64,000 bases of DNA, taken from Magicicada septendecula. Lineage: Eukaryota; Arthropoda; Insecta; Hemiptera; Cicadidae. Every line of letters starts with the position of its first letter. Position 1 is the stretch's first letter. The position numbers and the translations under genes were made by a program. Under the pieces are notes generated by a model. The model was given only the letters and a program-made list of their open reading frames with translations, searched no databases and was not told the origin of the DNA. Location: positions 238,476,343 to 238,540,342 of the forward strand of contig CM068372.1 in the NCBI GenBank assembly GCA_034769895.1, written 5' to 3'. This document shows, one piece after another, positions 1-12,532 of this stretch.

Positions 1-1379
<1,379 letters not shown>

Positions 1380-1668
1380 TTTTTACTGATCTGCGCCAGT
1401 AAATTTTAAGAATTTGTGTAACGTTTAAGCCCTGGTGCCCAAAATTTTGATATTTTTTAAAACTAAACATTGTGTGCTGGTTACAGTGAAAATTCTCTTT
1501 CATTTGATACCCGACATGGAGGTTTTCAATTTTGAAGACAATAGGAATCTGTGGGGTAACTTTATACCCGGTATTCAAACGTTATCGTGATACATACCCC
1601 AAACAGACAGACATATGCCAAATGGTCGACTTGAAACCGAGAACTCGCTTCCCTCGTTCAGTAAGACT
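1380..1668 (+). mobile_element. dispersed repeat family, copy 1 (3' part)
   Basis: This block shares its right end with the blocks at about 7270-7966, 23690-24435 and (reverse) 33348-34100. The shared end reads roughly CAAACAGACAGA, then ATGCCAAATGGTCGA, then GAACTCGCTTC and CGTTCAGT. Upstream lies one internal unit with 'TTTGATACCCGACATGGAGG'. It is the shortest copy and looks truncated at its left side. No coding capacity is visible. The class is unknown; a non-autonomous Helitron/Helentron-like element is an inference from the layout (internal tandem units plus a fixed, imperfectly palindromic end). Confidence 0.6.
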
Positions 1669-2049
1669 ACTTACATATTATAATATTAGCAAATAATAAA
1701 TGTCTTCTTCAAGTATACTTTATACAACTATACATTTCACCTATATACGTTTCACAGAGATAATTTGCACCTTTACAGGTTTGATACAAGTTATTCAAAT
1801 TTAGAGCTTAAATTATATTCAAACCTGTGAAGTTGCAGATTGTCTAGTAGGGTGCATGTAGTATCTAATACGAAACGCAAGTAAGATGCGTATGTAGTTA
1901 TACAAAATATACTTGTACAGACATTTATTATCTTCATGTCTTTTGGTGGCTCGTGTTGTGCATAGATTGTTGATCGTTTAGCTAAGGCAGGGGGCACCAC
2001 GTGCAGGCGATCAACTCCACCCCCCCACTTCAAATACTAGCTAGCTCTT
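1669..2049. other. unassigned DNA with a small direct duplication
   Basis: No gene is supported. Near its right end the 14-base string CTTCAAATACTAGC occurs twice (about 2029-2061), just where the LINE fragment becomes recognisable. It could be a target duplication or a slippage event at the truncated LINE end. Confidence 0.35.
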
Positions 2050-2735
2050 CAAATACTAGCAATTCACCACGCAGCGGAAAGACTTCTTGCAGTCAGCAGT
2101 AATCCAACAACAGTTGTATTCTTCGTAGACTCCCAAGCTGCGATCGTAGCCCTCACCAACAACATGCCCACTGACTGTGCTGCAACTATGGCCGGTCGAA
2201 GACTAATGTCCGGAATGTTAGAGTGCGGGTGGCATATTACTTTGCAATGGATACCAAGCCACATAGGAATCGAGGGCAACGAAGGCGCCGACCAACTCGC
2301 TAAACAGGGGGCCAGACTCCCGCAGCCTAGCAATACAACATCGTTAATGACCGCAAAAAATCTAGTCGAGAGAGTGGTCTCTAAGTGGACCAAAAACTTC
2401 TTACGCGAAGCCTGCACGGGAAAGCAATGGGAAAGCTTAGTTCACGACAAACAAATCCCTCGGAATCTCCCAAGAGCAGAAGCAGTCGCCAAATTCAGAC
2501 TCCTAACTGGCCACGATTATCTACAAGCGCATCTGCATAGGATCGGGCTAGCCGACTCCGACATCTGCCCACTCTGTACCACCAGCAAGATGGACGGTCC
2601 CCACCTACAGCAGTGCACAGGACTGACGGACGTACAAGACAGACGCGATACATGTCTATACTGGGAGGCTCGTAGGCGAATGGCAGAGATGCCAAGAGCT
2701 GGCATTGGATAAAGTAAAGTAAAGTACATTTATTG
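2050..2735 (+). mobile_element. 5'-truncated non-LTR retrotransposon, RNase H end
   Basis: One frame is open from about 2050 to the stop at 2710-2712. It reads through the C-terminal half of a LINE RNase H domain: the segment VVFFVDSQAAI carries an acidic residue in the first strand, and QWIPSHIGIEGNEGADQLAK is the classic RNase H end motif with its catalytic Asp. A C-terminal region follows with FRLLTGHDYL and a CPLC...H...C zinc-binding pattern, as in I/Jockey-type LINEs. The tail just after the stop is a TAAAG-type short tandem repeat (about 2710-2727), typical of LINE 3' ends. The endonuclease and reverse transcriptase parts are missing, so this is a dead-on-arrival copy. The stretch is more GC-rich than its surroundings. 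The clade assignment is uncertain. Confidence 0.85.
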
Positions 2736-4781
2736 TCTTCTAATACAATATATATTATCATTCTGTTTCTGCAAGAAACTCAAAACATCAAGAATTAGTT
2801 CCAAAGAAAACAAGAATATGTTTGGTGCGAAGTATTTAAAAATTATCTTAGGTATTAAAAATAAATCTGTAAATCTTTGTGTTATCAACATAATGTAAAA
2901 TAACAGCCAAATTTGTACAAAAATAAATATATTACTGTCCTCCTAGAAGTATACGTTTTGTAACAAGTGATACGCCGAATTCATATCGACGGGAAGAAAT
3001 CGTGTAAACATTCGGTACTTTCGAATACAACTGAAGTCGGTTTTAGCCATCACGGAATGACTGCATAGTCTTGACCTTGAACAACGCTTCATGAAATGCG
3101 ACCAGATTTTTTAAATGCATAATGATAATATTTTCTAATGCATGACAGACTTTATCGGCCAAGAACGCAAAACGTGAAACTCTGGAAAGCCCTCTATCCT
3201 TGAAAACACAATTTATGAACTCTTTTTTTTTTCAAACTACTATTTATTTTATGCTTAAGAGCATTATCATTGAACAACAAATAAACCGCAAGATTATAAA
3301 CAATTACTATATTAACAATTAGCTGTAGCCAATAGCCTGATCATTAAGGACGTATGTGTTAGGCGCAAGATTAACGTCAGATAATCTGCCACTCGATGCT
3401 CGTTTGTTTCACAACTTTTTGTAGTCTCTTTTGACAAGATGAGACAAACAGTACAACGGAAGTGTTGGAAAAACATCTTGTGTAGGTCACTAATCAACAC
3501 GGAAATAATGGCAATGGTTGTTTATGACCTCCAGAACTTACCACAAATTATCGTCTGCAGCCGTGAAAATAATAGAAAATAATATACGTATTTATGCTCA
3601 CGCTCCCGTGATCACTGCAGCGTGTATCCTACACGCGCGCACACACACACACACACACACTCACACACACTGTACACATCCTCCTCAAGCGGTGCGATTG
3701 TGGGCTCACTAATGCATTTTTGAGTCTGGCCATTTTTGAAATGTTTTCAGCACAGCTTATCTCAACATGACCAAATTTTGGCGGCTCAGGATAACCTCAC
3801 TTGTCTTCTTTTTTAACGGATGTGATCCAAAATCCATGAGTACCAGATTTCATACCCTAGTTCTCCTAAGAATCAACTTCTATTGATGTTAGAATGTGAT
3901 TATCCGATAAATGTACCAATTCTGACGAATACATTTAGCCTCCTAAAAATGTTAACCATTAATAAGGAACTTTTCACCTTGTTGTTTGGCCGTTGAAGGA
4001 ACTGATTGCAATTTGCTTATGTTGTCCTTCACTACGTTTTTTTTTTTTAATTTTGACAAGAATGCGAAACTTACGTTATTATCAAACTTTTACGTTCATA
4101 GGGTACGAATAACTTAATTTTTTCCATTTAGTATGTATAACTGTAGCTTCTTTAATAAAGACTTTCCATTCAGTCTTATAGTCGCATGATACATAAGTAT
4201 AGTCTCACATCAATAAACAATGACGGGGCTGGCACATTCAAGACTAGTCCAATACTATATCCCCCTCCCCACATATCAATGTCTTTCCTATGCTGGAGGT
4301 TCTTTTATTTAGTGATAGGAGTGTGCATACGTTTGTTTTCTTTATAACACACACTACCCGTGTAGGACTTACTTTTGTGCGGCTGCTGTTATTTTCAATT
4401 ATCGTTATCGACATTAGTAAAAGCTCCTACGTCCGTAATATCGACACGTTGTCCACGGGTAATCAATTCTGTTTCACGATCAAGGCATCAAGATTTCTGA
4501 AGCCGGGTAAACGTAGTTTTAACGGTTTTGTATGTGTGATTAATCTATAAAACACAATGATTAGAACAACTCAAAATATGTAGTGACATAATATACAAAG
4601 TTCTATTCAAAAACATTAAAACTACGAAGGCTATATTAACGATTCAATAATTTGCTACCAGCGATTATTCACCTGTAGATGTTATCTGGAATTCTTCAAA
4701 GAAAAATAACTTATTTCAATTCTTAAAAGTTTATAATTACCATCCAACAGAAATAAAAAATGTAGGCAAGCCAAGGAAAAG
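2736..4781. other. unassigned AT-rich DNA
   Basis: Apart from one short CA repeat, I see no gene, no element ends and no RNA gene. The open frames at 3312-3500 and 4290-4550 have no recognisable features. Confidence 0.4.
3639..3670. repeat. short (CA)n microsatellite
   Basis: About 15 CA units preceded by a few CG units and interrupted once by a T. Confidence 0.95.
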
Positions 4782-5006
4782 TTGATCCTGAAGACATATT
4801 GCGGAATCGTAACATACTTGATTCCTGAATTGGCAGAAAATATTGCGACTTACCTGAAAGACGCTATTGTCAAGTGCAATCCTGAAGTCGTTGATGCGTG
4901 TGCGGAAAACACAAGATATAGCGTACGTCTTATCAAATCTTGTCCTATGTGCGAAATCATTCAAAACAGTGTCGATAGAAGGACTAATGTGGATACGAGG
5001 GTCTGA
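4782..5006 (+). CDS. possible isolated saposin-like exon or remnant
   Basis: A 74-codon frame of about average GC in AT-rich surroundings. It reads protein-like: CGIVTYLIPEL, an amphipathic stretch, NPEVVDAC, and then CPMCEIIQNSVD. The order C...NPEVV..C followed by CxxCEII resembles the end of one saposin-B domain and the start of the next, as in prosaposin-type proteins. That is a family inference from spacing and Cys placement, not a match I could test. No consensus donor is evident at the right edge; the frame hits a stop shortly after AGG|GTCTGA. On the minus strand the same block has a good acceptor (TTATTATTTCCCAG, about 5051-5064) and donor (CAG|GTAAGT, about 4854-4862), giving an open exon of similar length with no recognisable product. 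The strand is therefore unresolved, and it may be a pseudogene. Confidence 0.3.
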   Translation: MILKTYCGIVTYLIPELAENIATYLKDAIVKCNPEVVDACAENTRYSVRLIKSCPMCEIIQNSVDRRTNVDTRV

Positions 5007-5039
5007 ATAACGGACGTGGCAACGGTAATCACTAACGTT

Positions 5040-6730
5040 AATCAGTTCTGGGAAATAATAACAAATATGAATCACGTGATACAACAATGAAAGTGAAAAT
5101 ATTTTGGTTTAATCTTATCCAACTTAACAGAAATTGGCTAAAAGTCAGTTATATAACTCAAACAAGAAAATATCGCAGTTTCAGACGCTACAGTTTCGGT
5201 CAGTCATGCTCCAGACGCAACAATTAATTAGTTTTCACACAATCTAACATCCGCCATTTCTACACAAAATGTGGTTACTCCATATGGGGTGAAAAACATT
5301 TCCTTGCATACTGTACTAGGTGTTAGAAGTGATGTCAGTATTTCAATTGTAAATTAATTAAAACTAGAATTTAATAGTAGTTGTTTTCAGTTGACCGTCT
5401 CCTTGCAATACCACATAGGCCTACACAGACACGTATCATCTTTTGGGGTGTGCGATTTGTTCCTCGTGGCCCTGTTCAGAAAAGATTGCCTTTTTCTATT
5501 GGGGTTGATCGTTCGAAATCTCTTTGGCTCTTATGCCGAGTCCGCTTCAAGAATCACTTGGACGTACACTAGTACGTAAAACGAACAAGACGTCTCAGCC
5601 GTATGAGGTGTCGTCCAAGAATCGAACAACGAGTCAACTTCTCAACAAACGAAAAGAGAAATCATGGGGTACTTTTGGGCTTTAGCTTAACTCCCTTTTT
5701 CAGTCAGCCATTAAGCTATCATTTTCCTTTGATCCATAGTGTCGAGGTATATAACTCCATACAGGCTGACAACCGGCTCTGCGTGGTTACCCCAAACGAA
5801 CTGATCGGCTTAACATATTACGGCAGAGCCGTTGCTAACATACGTGCGAATTATGAACAGCATACAGGCGGCCTCGTAACTGATACTGAAAAATAAATTT
5901 AAAAAAATGAATACTATTGGATTTAAGTACATTATTAAGCTAATGCCACACGAGCGCTGAAATCAGTGGAAGTTGTTTTTCCGTCAAAATCGACGCACGT
6001 GAAACACTGTTTTTAGCGCACGTCGAGTATTGGAAGTTGCAAGTTGTACTTGAATTTTCACTTTTCATCATGGTTTTTTTGTGGATATGATGTATTTGTA
6101 TATCCAAAGAATATCAACTTACCCAATCACGGGGTATCAACAATGAAATCACAGGTGCTATTTATACACCTGTCAATAATTATACACCCGTTAATCACTT
6201 TATTTACTCGCTATTTTATGTTAAGCACACGAATCTGCAACAAAACTTTATATTAATGCATTTTAAAAGCTTGTTTTGAAATAATACCATGTAAAACAAT
6301 ACAGGGTGGTACAAATATGAGTTAGCAGAACTGCCTGAAGAGATAACGTCAACATAAATGAAATTATATAATAAAGGAAATGCCATGCATTCTTTTCATA
6401 ACTGTACTTAACAAACTTTAAAGTCAAAACCATGTAAAATACAAGTTCACTGATTATTAATGAAATAAAAATCTGTTGATTATAGTAGTTACGATAATTA
6501 TAATAATTATTGGGAAAAGTAGTAATAGTATTAAACATTAAAAATCCTGAACACTGCATTAGTTTTAATTAAATTTAAAATCATAAAACCTAAATGATAA
6601 ATAATTTTATCCTTTGCTTTAATTTTATGTATGTTTCCGTAGATATGTATAGCCTTATATGGAATACTATACATAACTTAATTTAATTCTGTGTAGTTTA
6701 TGTTCAAGATGTTTTTTCTTACTTGGAACA
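5040..6730. other. unassigned DNA; weak coding-like patch at 5381-5896
   Basis: A patch at 5381-5896 is less AT-rich and holds frames of 63 and 97 codons on the plus strand, but neither shows a domain or usable splice sites. It may be decayed transposon sequence. The rest is AT-rich with no features. Confidence 0.35.
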
Positions 6731-6731
6731 A

Positions 6732-6764
6732 GTTTCCAACATCAGGCCGTATGCTCATCATCAG
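6732..6764 (-). other. hammerhead-like motif (CTGATGA...GAAAC)
   Basis: On the minus strand the two conserved hammerhead core boxes CTGATGA and GAAAC lie about 21 bases apart. Between them AGCAT can pair with ATGTT to make a short stem II. Similar pairs of boxes occur at 40042-40071 and 46419-46452. Penelope-like elements are known to carry minimal hammerhead motifs, so this may be such a remnant. Stems I and III were not established, so self-cleavage is not claimed. Confidence 0.25.
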
Positions 6765-7269
6765 ACATGTTCGTTTTAAGTCTTTTGAAATATCTGTGTC
6801 CTGATTGGTTGCTGCTGTGGTTCCTGTTGGCTTTTGGTTGGTTATATCGGTGGTACTGTGAACGGACATGGTGTATACATTTGTTTTTAGGCGTCTGTAA
6901 TGTTCAGTGTGTGAAACATAATTGTGTCATGTTTCGTATTGATTACCGAATAAGTTGTTTTGTATTTTATATTTATACAGTATATCTGTAGGCTCTCCTA
7001 TATATTCATCATAGTGCCTTTGTACTATAGGCCTATGTTTTATAGGGTCATGTGCTTATATCTCGTAATTCGTGTCATGCATTTATTGCGTGTGTGGCTA
7101 AATTGGATTTCTAAAGGCGGTTTTACACATCCACATTCTGTTTCTGTGTGTGAATATATACACTCGATAACGATATGTAAACATTTTTGCAAACATAGCT
7201 TACAAACGTTTTGAAGGCGGTCCAAAATTTGCAGGCTTAATTTTGTCAAATTATTACAGATGCCGAATT
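6765..7269. other. unassigned T-rich DNA
   Basis: No supported gene. Two overlapping plus-strand frames (6767-6991 and 6960-7214) are rich in Tyr, Val, Leu and Cys, as expected from T-rich DNA. Confidence 0.35.
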
Positions 7270-7966
7270 CATGTTTTAAAAATAAATTCCTCATCATTTG
7301 GTGCCCTCGTTGCCTTTTTAAATGTATCAACGTTTTTGCTTGCCTTTGTTGCCCGAAGTGCGTCTCAAGTTAAATAGATTTTCAGATTTAGCACTACATT
7401 TGGAGTTGGGTAAAAATTTCATTTATTCTGATACCTGGCACGGGTTTTTACAATGTTTTCAGATATGCCTTATTTGGGCACTGGCGTCTTCAAATTTTGA
7501 AATTTTGAAACTTGAATAGTACCTACGTTCAGCTTGTGACGAAAATTTTCTTTAATTTGATACCTAACATAGAAGTTTGCGATTTTTTAAACATTAGAAT
7601 ATACTTTTTGATCTCTGGTATTCCAGAACTTTGAAATTTCCAAAATTGAACGCTAAATTCAGATTTTCGATAAAAATTGTATTTAATTCGATACCTGTAT
7701 AGGTTTTTGAGAGTTTTTTCATAGCTTTTCAAAATATTGGCTCCTTACATTTTTGCTCCCTGTCCCCAATTTTTAAGGGAATCAATCTCAAAACAATTGG
7801 GGGCCCTATGAGGTAAAAGTGTTGTGGACATGTACGCCAAGTTTTACGAAAATCGGTTAATGTATTGGAAAGTTATTGTGACACAAACCCCAAACGTGTG
7901 GTCAGATAGACAAATGCCAAACGGAAGAGTACAAACTGAAACTCGCTTCGCTCGTTCAGTGATATT
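7270..7966 (+). mobile_element. dispersed repeat family, copy 2
   Basis: This copy shows the internal structure of the family well. A unit containing a '(T)TTGATACCT' type motif recurs near 7421, 7549 and 7681, so the internal period is about 130 bases. Each unit also carries a 'GTTCAG' box and a 'CAAATTTTGAAATTTTG' type run. The last 170 bases hold the conserved end: a run around CAAACGTGTGGTCAGATAG, then CAAATGCCAAACGGAAGAG, then AACTCGCTTCGCTCGTTCAGT. No protein is encoded. Copies at 1380-1668, 23690-24435 and 33348-34100 (reverse) belong to the same family. Confidence 0.65.
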
Positions 7967-8085
7967 AAACAACGTTCCAAATTAGAGATACGAAAGTATA
8001 CACAGAGTTACGAAAGCGGAAGTGTTCACCACGAGGGCGGCAAACATCGTCGCGGTGGTTATACATGAATGTAATCTCGTTACGC
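7967..8085. other. flank of hAT element, with left target duplication
   Basis: Short unique sequence between the dispersed repeat and the hAT element. Its last eight bases (8078-8085, CGTTACGC) are the left copy of the hAT target-site duplication; the right copy is at 11517-11524. Confidence 0.8.
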
Positions 8086-8492
8086 CAGGCCCGGATTTAG
8101 GCGTCCTGCCGCCCCTAGGCACTATTGTTAGCGCCGCCCCCCGCCCAACAAGTAACCTCTATATATTTAATTCTTCTTGACTGCTGAAAAAAAGTTGCTG
8201 AAAATAGTCATTTCAACTATCTCTAATGCAAATATCTCATTTGGTCTTAAATCTAAAAGGGAAATGTGATGGACTTGTGAAAAAGACTATATTTTTTAAC
8301 TTTTATTAATATTTATTTACGTGTACACTTTAGTAACACATAGATTAGTTTTATGACAAGTAAGATACGTAAGCCTACTTTCTTTTTATAGGTTTATTTA
8401 TAGACCTACATGGTTTGGTTTTATCATCAAACATAGTAAAATCAATGAAAGTAATGTATATTGGATAAATAGAACAAATAATTTAAGAGTGA

Positions 8493-9158
8493 TTGAGTAA
8501 GATCCCAAGTTACACTAGTGCCTTGAATTTACATTGGCTTTCGTCTTGCTTTGATCTTAAACACTGTTCAAATATCTTAAACACTAATGACACTGTTAGT
8601 GATGATCCTATTGAGTGGACAGTTGATGATACGACAGTTGAAATACTTTTACGCAAAGGTATTAATCAGAACAAGGAATGTGACTTTCAAAATTCCAAAA
8701 CAGTTTTTAGCAGTAAGACCAAATATTTACATAAAGGAATCTTTAACCGAAAATTATTAAATAGGGAATCGACTTCAAGAGACTATTTAGTTTACTCAAA
8801 GAGTACAGGCTCAGTATTTTGTGCTTCGTGTAGGTTATTTGGAAAATCAAACACAGCTTCTAAGTTAGCCACTGAAGGCGTATCGGACTGGAAAACTATT
8901 GGAAGAATATTAACTGCTCATGAAAATTCTCAAGAACATATGGATTCTGAAATGACATTGTTAACGCGGAGAAAAGGCCTAGGAACTCTAGAAAAGCACT
9001 ATGAATCGTATGTGGATAGCGAAATAAAGTACTGGAGAAATGTACTGAAAAGAGTATTTGATGTTGTAAAAAAGTTGGCAAGTCGAGAACGTCCCTTTCG
9101 AGGAGATGATGAAATATTTAGTTCTCTGCACAACGGTTCTTCCCTGGGAAGAACTTGA
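8493..9158 (+). pseudogene. truncated hAT transposase, ZMYM1/TTF-zinc-finger type
   Basis: A frame of 221 codons on the strand that starts with CAGGCCCGGATT. The middle shows the TTF-type zinc-finger environment typical of ZMYM1-like hAT proteins: a Trp-rich lead-in, then DYLVYSKSTGSVFCASCRLF, then GVSDWKTIGRILTAHENSQEH with the conserved W and the terminal His. The remainder is the start of the linker before the catalytic region (LEKHYESYVDSEIKYWRNVL). Full-length relatives are usually 600-900 residues with an RNase H-like catalytic domain and hAT dimerisation domain. Here the frame stops just past GDDEIFSSLHNGSSLGRT, inside the palindrome at 9148-9208, so the catalytic residues are absent. 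The start codon at 8493 is simply the first in-frame Met. Not functional as a transposase. Confidence 0.85.
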
Positions 9159-9208
9159 TACATTTAATTTAGTTAATATAAAACTAAATTAAATGTATCA
9201 AGTTCTTC
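9148..9208. repeat. perfect 27-bp palindrome with 7-base spacer
   Basis: Arms at 9148-9174 and 9182-9208 are exact reverse complements, separated by AATATAA. The palindrome coincides with the break of the transposase frame, as expected from a template-switch or hairpin-capping event during a deletion. Confidence 0.95.
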
Positions 9209-9577
9209 TCTTCATTTAAACAACATTCTCTATTATGCTTTGAATATATGATCATCCGCAGTAGGGATTGACTTCTAGATCGAGGCGCCCCAAGCGAAAT
9301 CGAAACAAACTATTTTAGTCGGCAAAAAGCGGACAAGAATTTCAACGGAGTGTCCAGACCTGTATATACGACCGAGCTCCGCTCCGACCGCCGCTATTGA
9401 CAGGCCCAGTGTCAATACCGTGTTATTCAGTGATATAATTAAAGGTTATTTCAAAACCATTTTCTTCAATTTGGCCATAATACAAGTTCCCAATACAAAT
9501 ACTGTAATTAAAAAACCGAAAACATGAAATTTTAAGAAATAATTTTTCACTTCGTGCCGCCCCCTGAGCCTGCCGCC

Positions 9578-9994
9578 CCTATACCCTGATAACGAAAGAA
9601 AGTGACTGGCGGAGCGGCCGCGGCGACCGAGTTTGTAGTAAAAACATTCCACTTAATAACCTCGTGGAAACGTAAAATACAGGGCTAGAAATGTCTAATG
9701 ATCTGTATTTTAATCATCAATTAAAGACATTTTTAACAAACTTTTCTAATTTTTAAAATCTTTTTTCAATTAATTTATATTGAGCGTTAAATAAAAAAAT
9801 ACACGAATTTGAATTAAAAATTTAGGGTTTATCGTTTTTATTATGTAAGAACTCAGAGGTTAAGCATCGGAAAAACATTTCTTGTAGACAAATGGTAGTC
9901 CACCTCCTTTAGTACAATATATCAAAAATTCGAGATTCCTACGATTAAAATTAACGACGTTATTAATTTTTTTCTAATGTCCTGTTAACTCAGT
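9578..9994 (+). repeat. left arm of large inverted repeat inside hAT
   Basis: This arm runs from CCTATACCCTGAT to about GTTAACTC and matches the reverse complement of 11063-11480 nearly base for base, including GGCGGAGCGGCCGCG and CATCGGAAAAACATTTC on this strand. Scattered single-base differences show that the arms have diverged a little. Confidence 0.9.
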
Positions 9995-11062
9995 TGTTCA
10001 AAGTTGTACATGAATGAGATTTTCGTGACGCTCTCTTTAGATAACTAAGTGTAGAAGACATATACAGCTTACACCTTGTACGTGATAGGAATACTACAAT
10101 GGATTAATATATAAAGTGAATTTCACAGAGAGCAGTGCGCGGCGCTCTGCGGCGGAAGTACAGTCAGAACCTAGTGGACCCATTTTATTCGCGCGCTACC
10201 GTCTTCGTTTGAAGACTACTAACTCACAGCTATAAGTGTTTTAATAAGTGTTTTTTATAGAGTGTTTTAATAGTGTATTTTTATGATTTATACACATATT
10301 TTATGAGCGGATTCCATAAAAGCTGAAGAACACTACAATACTTGTAAGTACCTTACTGTCTTTATTATTTATTTGTCAATGCTAATAACAAGTAATTTAC
10401 TAATTGTTTTTACATTTCAATACACTATAACAGTAAAATACTGTTATAATTATGCAATATCTGGTAGACCGAGCTTTGCTCGGTAGTTTTAAACTGTAAA
10501 CTGTATTTCATAGTTAAATAATTAGTTGTTGAGAAATTTGAATGGCATTAACAATTTCCCAGTAATTACCAATTGCACTTCAATTGGTAGTATTAAAGCT
10601 GATCACAAAACAAAAATAGTTTATTAACAAGAAAACAATAAATACCGTACCGCAAAAGAGTGATAAACAATCATTCAAGACCATCTGTTACAAAAAGCAT
10701 GTAGTTCAACTAAACCACAAAAGTCTGGTCAGATGTAAGTTTTGACAGATCTCCAGGTAGATAGATTAGATTAAATAAGTAGACAGATAACTAAAATCTC
10801 TGTATATATATAAGAGGTTGGTGACTCGTAGCAAGTTGGCTGTGTCAATGTGTGAGCCGTGAGCGTATGCACCACTTTCTTTGGGCTGTTACTGTACCTT
10901 GACTCGATGGCGCGCCGTTGAGCGATGTTAGTTCTAATTTTCCTATATTAACTGATTGCGGTTATATTTCGTAATATTTGAAGGTTACATACCACTTTTT
11001 ATTGATGAATACAATTTTGTTATGCTTACTGTGAGAAAACTCAATGAAAACAATTATTAATA
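9995..11062. other. spacer between the foldback arms
   Basis: About 1.07 kb with no long open frame. At about 10472-10488 there is a perfect 7-bp hairpin ACCGAGC-TTT-GCTCGGT followed by AGT, reminiscent of Helitron 3' ends. At about 10797 the string TCTCTGTATATATATAAGAG resembles Helitron 5' ends. The two are in an order that does not make one complete element, so this is only a hint. A patch at 10130-10250 (GCGCGGCGCTCTGCGGCGG, then repeated AGTGTTTTAATA) may be the original hAT 5' leader. Confidence 0.4.
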
Positions 11063-11480
11063 ACGGAGTTAACAGTACATTTGGAAAAAATTAATAACGT
11101 CGTTAATATTATTCGTAGAAATCTCAATTTTTGATATATTGTACTAAAGAAGGTGTACTACCATTTGTCTACAAGAAATGTTTTCCGATGCTTAACCTCT
11201 GAGTTCTTACGTAATAAAAACGATAAACCCTAAATTTTTAATTCAAATTCGTGTATTTTTTTATTTAACTCTCAATGTAAATTAATTGAAAAAAGATTTT
11301 AAAAATTAGAAAAGTTTGTTAAAAACGTCTTTAATTCATGATTAAAATACAGTTCATTAGACATTTCTAGCCCTGTATTTTACGTTTCAACGAGGTTATT
11401 AAGTGGAATGTTTTCACTACAAACTCGGTCGCCGCGCGGCCGCTCCGCCAGTCACTTTCTTTCGTTAATCAGGGTATAGG
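11063..11480 (-). repeat. right arm of large inverted repeat inside hAT
   Basis: Reverse-complement partner of 9578-9994. Its outer edge (CAGGGTATAGG) lies only 36 bases from the right hAT terminus, so the foldback occupies most of the 3' half of the element. Confidence 0.9.
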
Positions 11481-11516
11481 TACGTGCCTAGTGTGCCTAG
11501 TGGGAATCCGGGCCTG

Positions 11517-11606
11517 CGTTACGCATAATGATGCAATTACAGATGTCACGTGTAATTCATTCCGTCACACAATCACTTCACTTCGTACTTAACGAGCTGA
11601 CACCAC
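11517..11606. other. right hAT target duplication and flank
   Basis: Bases 11517-11524 repeat CGTTACGC from 8078-8085. The remainder is unique sequence up to the next element, ending GACACCAC (11599-11606), a possible target copy for the element starting at 11607. Confidence 0.75.
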
Positions 11607-12532
11607 TAGAGGTGTGCTAATCTAGTATTTGAAAATAACAGGTACGAACGAAACCGTTCCAAAAAATAACACGTAAAATACCTGTTAATATATACTTATT
11701 ATACATATACCTGTACTATATAATTTGTTATAGAAAATAAATTGAAACTAAAAGTGTTAATAGTGTTAATTTACACTGTGACTTTATTAAGCTGTTATTG
11801 TTTAAAAGAATATAAGAAACAAGAGAATTTATAGGCCTATCTCCCTTTGGGAATACTAATTTAAGTTTTCACAAGGAGGTTTTTACAAACTGACATAGGT
11901 TTAATATTAAATTATTGATTCCATTTTGATTAGACAAATCAGTTGCGAAACTCAGGCAATGAAATTTAGAGTGCACATAATAGCACAACAAATAATGTCA
12001 AAAAAACATCAGAAACATATAATAAAACATAACAGTAAGCCACAAGAGTTACAACAATCTCATCATTTACGTTAGATCTGCAGTGAAGTTAAAAACATCT
12101 CCGAAATCACATCAACAAAAAATACTATATGGCCTATCAACTATCAGCCACTGTGTAGATTATAACAGTGTAATTCGCTTTTTCAAAATTTAACAGGTTG
12201 GTGACTAGTATAATATATAATTTGTTATTATAATATGTATTATATACTGCCTAACACACGAGAATAAATGTAACATCAGTATAAATTTTTTTCATTTATT
12301 AAAAACAGGTTCGTCTCTTTGGCATAGAGATATTCTGAACCTCGCTGTTTTGTTTCGTTTCGTACTTGTATCGCAATCGGCACATGCGCAGAATGAAGTA
12401 TTTAGCACCAAAATACTATGAATACTCGTCGTACTCGTACTAAACTACGTACTCGTAGTACTCGTTTATTTGTTAGCTGCGTAGGGGGCTCCCGCGACTC
12501 GGAACCGCGAGGCCGCGAGTAATCGGAACGGG

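Larger units (their letters stand above)
8086..11516 (+). mobile_element. hAT transposon, defective, with perfect 8-bp target duplication
   Basis: The left end starts CAGGCCCGGATTTAGGCG and the right end is the reverse complement of CAGGCCCGGATTCCC, so the terminal inverted repeat is CAGGCCCGGATT. Both sides are flanked by CGTTACGC, a perfect 8-bp duplication characteristic of hAT insertion. Inside are the N-terminal part of a zinc-finger transposase (8493-9158), a perfect 27-bp palindrome at the point where that frame ends (9148-9208), and a large inverted repeat (arms 9578-9994 and 11063-11480). The catalytic part of the transposase is missing, so the copy cannot move itself. The intact duplication means the ends have not drifted much since insertion. 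Confidence 0.93.
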
